In this document: positions 51,970 through 52,720 of the stretch, in pieces
Layout of the letters: every line of letters begins with the position of its first letter
How positions within the stretch are numbered: the stretch's first letter is position 1
Assembly: GCA_036501535.1 (NCBI GenBank)
Contig: DASYAE010000239.1
Coordinates: 1 to 52,720 of the forward strand
Direction: 5' to 3'
DNA: 52,720 bases
Source: DASYAE01 sp036501535
GTDB taxonomy: Bacteria > Actinomycetota > Actinomycetes > Streptomycetales > Catenulisporaceae
Translations under genes and position numbers: made by a program
The notes under the pieces: model-generated
The model's input: the letters and a program-made list of their open reading frames with translations, nothing else
Databases searched by the model: none
What the model was told of the DNA's origin: nothing

Positions 51970-52720
51970 TCACTCGGCGGGTGAGGCGCCGTCGGCCGGG
52001 CCGCGCCGGGCGAGAACGTGGCGCACGGCGGCCGGGTCGAGGGGGTAGCGGTTGCCGGTGGACGGGACCTTGATGCCGATCTCGGCGAGCCGGGTGCGCA
52101 GGTCCTTGCCGCTCAGTGCGCGATACGGCGCCCAGGTCGGGGCGAGGGTGCGCAATAGGCCGGGCACGTCCGCAGTCGGCACGGGCGTGTCGCCGAGGAC
52201 GGCGGCCAGGTCGTCGAGCAGGTCCCGCGGTGCTTCCGGCTCGTCGTCGGTTAGCGCGGTGCGGGTGGCGGTCGGCTTGCGCCGGGCCTTGGCCCGCTCG
52301 GCGATCTGTGCGCCTTGTTCGCCGTCGACGTAGTGTGTGCGGATCGTGATGGCGGACTGGTTCGAGTCCAGCTTCGCCCCGTCGCCGGCAACGACTACGG
52401 TCCCCTTGTCCAGGCCGACGCGCAGTTTGTGCGGGGCGGCGCCGCCGTTGACAGCCTTGTCGCCCAGCGCCATCCGAGCTTGTGCCTCGGTGCCGAGCAC
52501 GAGGCCGGCGCGGATGTGGGCACCTTCGCGCACGAGCTTGGGAAGGTTCTGGTCAGTGGGGTCCTGCGTGCCCTGCCACAGGGTCACGTTCACGGCCCGC
52601 CCCTGATTGTGGATCTTCCGACAGGCCATGAAGTAGCGGCTGATGGCCTTGGAGCCGCCGTAGGGCCGCTTGTCCTCGCCGATCGTCGGGCACATGAACG
52701 CGACCTGCGCTTCATCCACG
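51970..52720 (-). CDS. FtsK/TraB-like DNA transfer ATPase, C-terminal part (partial)
   Basis: About 250 residues visible; the 5' end is beyond the window. The fragment starts at the Walker B region (VDEAQVAFMCP), followed by FMACRKIHNQGRAVNVTLWQGTQDPTDQNLPKLVREGAH, the post-Walker B sensor region of the FtsK/SpoIIIE HerA superfamily. A C-terminal winged helix (LRTRLAEIGIKVPSTGNRYPLDPAAVRHVLA) could recognise DNA repeats as FtsK gamma and TraB do. Such proteins move double-stranded plasmid DNA between mycelia. The likely Walker A lies upstream of the edge. Confidence 0.8.
   Translation of the reverse strand, partial: VDEAQVAFMCPTIGEDKRPYGGSKAISRYFMACRKIHNQGRAVNVTLWQGTQDPTDQNLPKLVREGAHIRAGLVLGTEAQARMALGDKAVNGGAAPHKLRVGLDKGTVVVAGDGAKLDSNQSAITIRTHYVDGEQGAQIAERAKARRKPTATRTALTDDEPEAPRDLLDDLAAVLGDTPVPTADVPGLLRTLAPTWAPYRALSGKDLRTRLAEIGIKVPSTGNRYPLDPAAVRHVLARRGPADGASPAE

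Larger units (their letters stand above)
47722..52720. mobile_element. Integrative element at tRNA-Ile (AICE-type, left part only)
   Basis: Right after the tRNA-Ile 3' end come an integrase, an excisionase, a replication protein and an FtsK/TraB-like transfer ATPase, all on the minus strand. This is the core set of actinomycete integrative and conjugative elements such as pSAM2 and SLP1, which insert into tRNA 3' ends. The far end and second att site are beyond the window. The 196 bases from 47722 to 47917 hold the hairpin and small inverted repeats but no gene. Confidence 0.85.

Overview
The window is very GC-rich chromosomal DNA from an actinobacterium. The evidence is the hspR-type heat-shock operon, the rpmH/rnpA/yidC/parAB - dnaA - dnaN - recF - dciA - gyrB - gyrA order, frequent GTG starts, leaderless-type promoters, perfect TGTTTCACGTGAAACA-type parS sites and a sigma-R-type trxB promoter. 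Gene content resembles Streptomyces/Catenulispora-like genomes, but the genus cannot be fixed from sequence alone.

Layout. (1) 1-5327: end of dnaK, then grpE-dnaJ-hspR-clpB, the HspR chaperone/disaggregase cluster. (2) 5311-17409: core metabolism and accessory genes: a convergent DapC-like aminotransferase, DUF2617, a CoxG-like membrane-anchored SRPBCC protein, a GntR/FadR regulator, pyrE, a DedA protein, fba, purA, a class III aminotransferase and an MFS transporter. Several of these start at or within a few bases of predicted transcription starts. (3) 17342-26802: cca (tRNA CCA-adding enzyme) diverging from DUF6049-murJ-pseudokinase-sigM-rsmA, a cell-envelope cluster. (4) 26964-35155, all minus strand: trxB-trxA, then rpmH-rnpA-yidD-yidC-khpB(jag)-rsmG-parA-parB, with three perfect parS sites. 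(5) 35156-46534: dnaA, an 821-bp oriC full of DnaA boxes with a DnaA-trio-like unwinding element, dnaN, recF, dciA, gyrB, gyrA. (6) 46739-47721: DUF3566 membrane protein and tRNA-Ile(GAT). (7) 47722-52720: one end of an integrative, probably conjugative, element (AICE type) next to the tRNA-Ile 3' end: tyrosine integrase, excisionase, a DnaB_N-DUF3987 replication protein and an FtsK/TraB-like transfer ATPase running off the edge. Large perfect inverted repeats lie in its intergenic gaps.

How it fits together: the origin, its initiator, clamp, helicase loader, gyrase and ParAB/parS segregation system are all within about 20 kb. Membrane-insertion genes (yidC, yidD) and RNA genes (rnpA, rpmH, khpB, rsmG) diverge from dnaA. 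The murJ cluster couples peptidoglycan precursor flipping to a pseudokinase with an outer discoidin-like domain, followed by an ECF sigma/anti-sigma pair. The most notable non-coding signals are the DnaA-trio next to a DnaA box at 37920-37955, the GGAAT-N18-GTT promoter of trxB, a 24-codon upstream ORF before the pseudokinase gene, a family of short tandem repeats sharing a CTGTGC core, and the 25-bp and nested inverted repeats of the integrated element.
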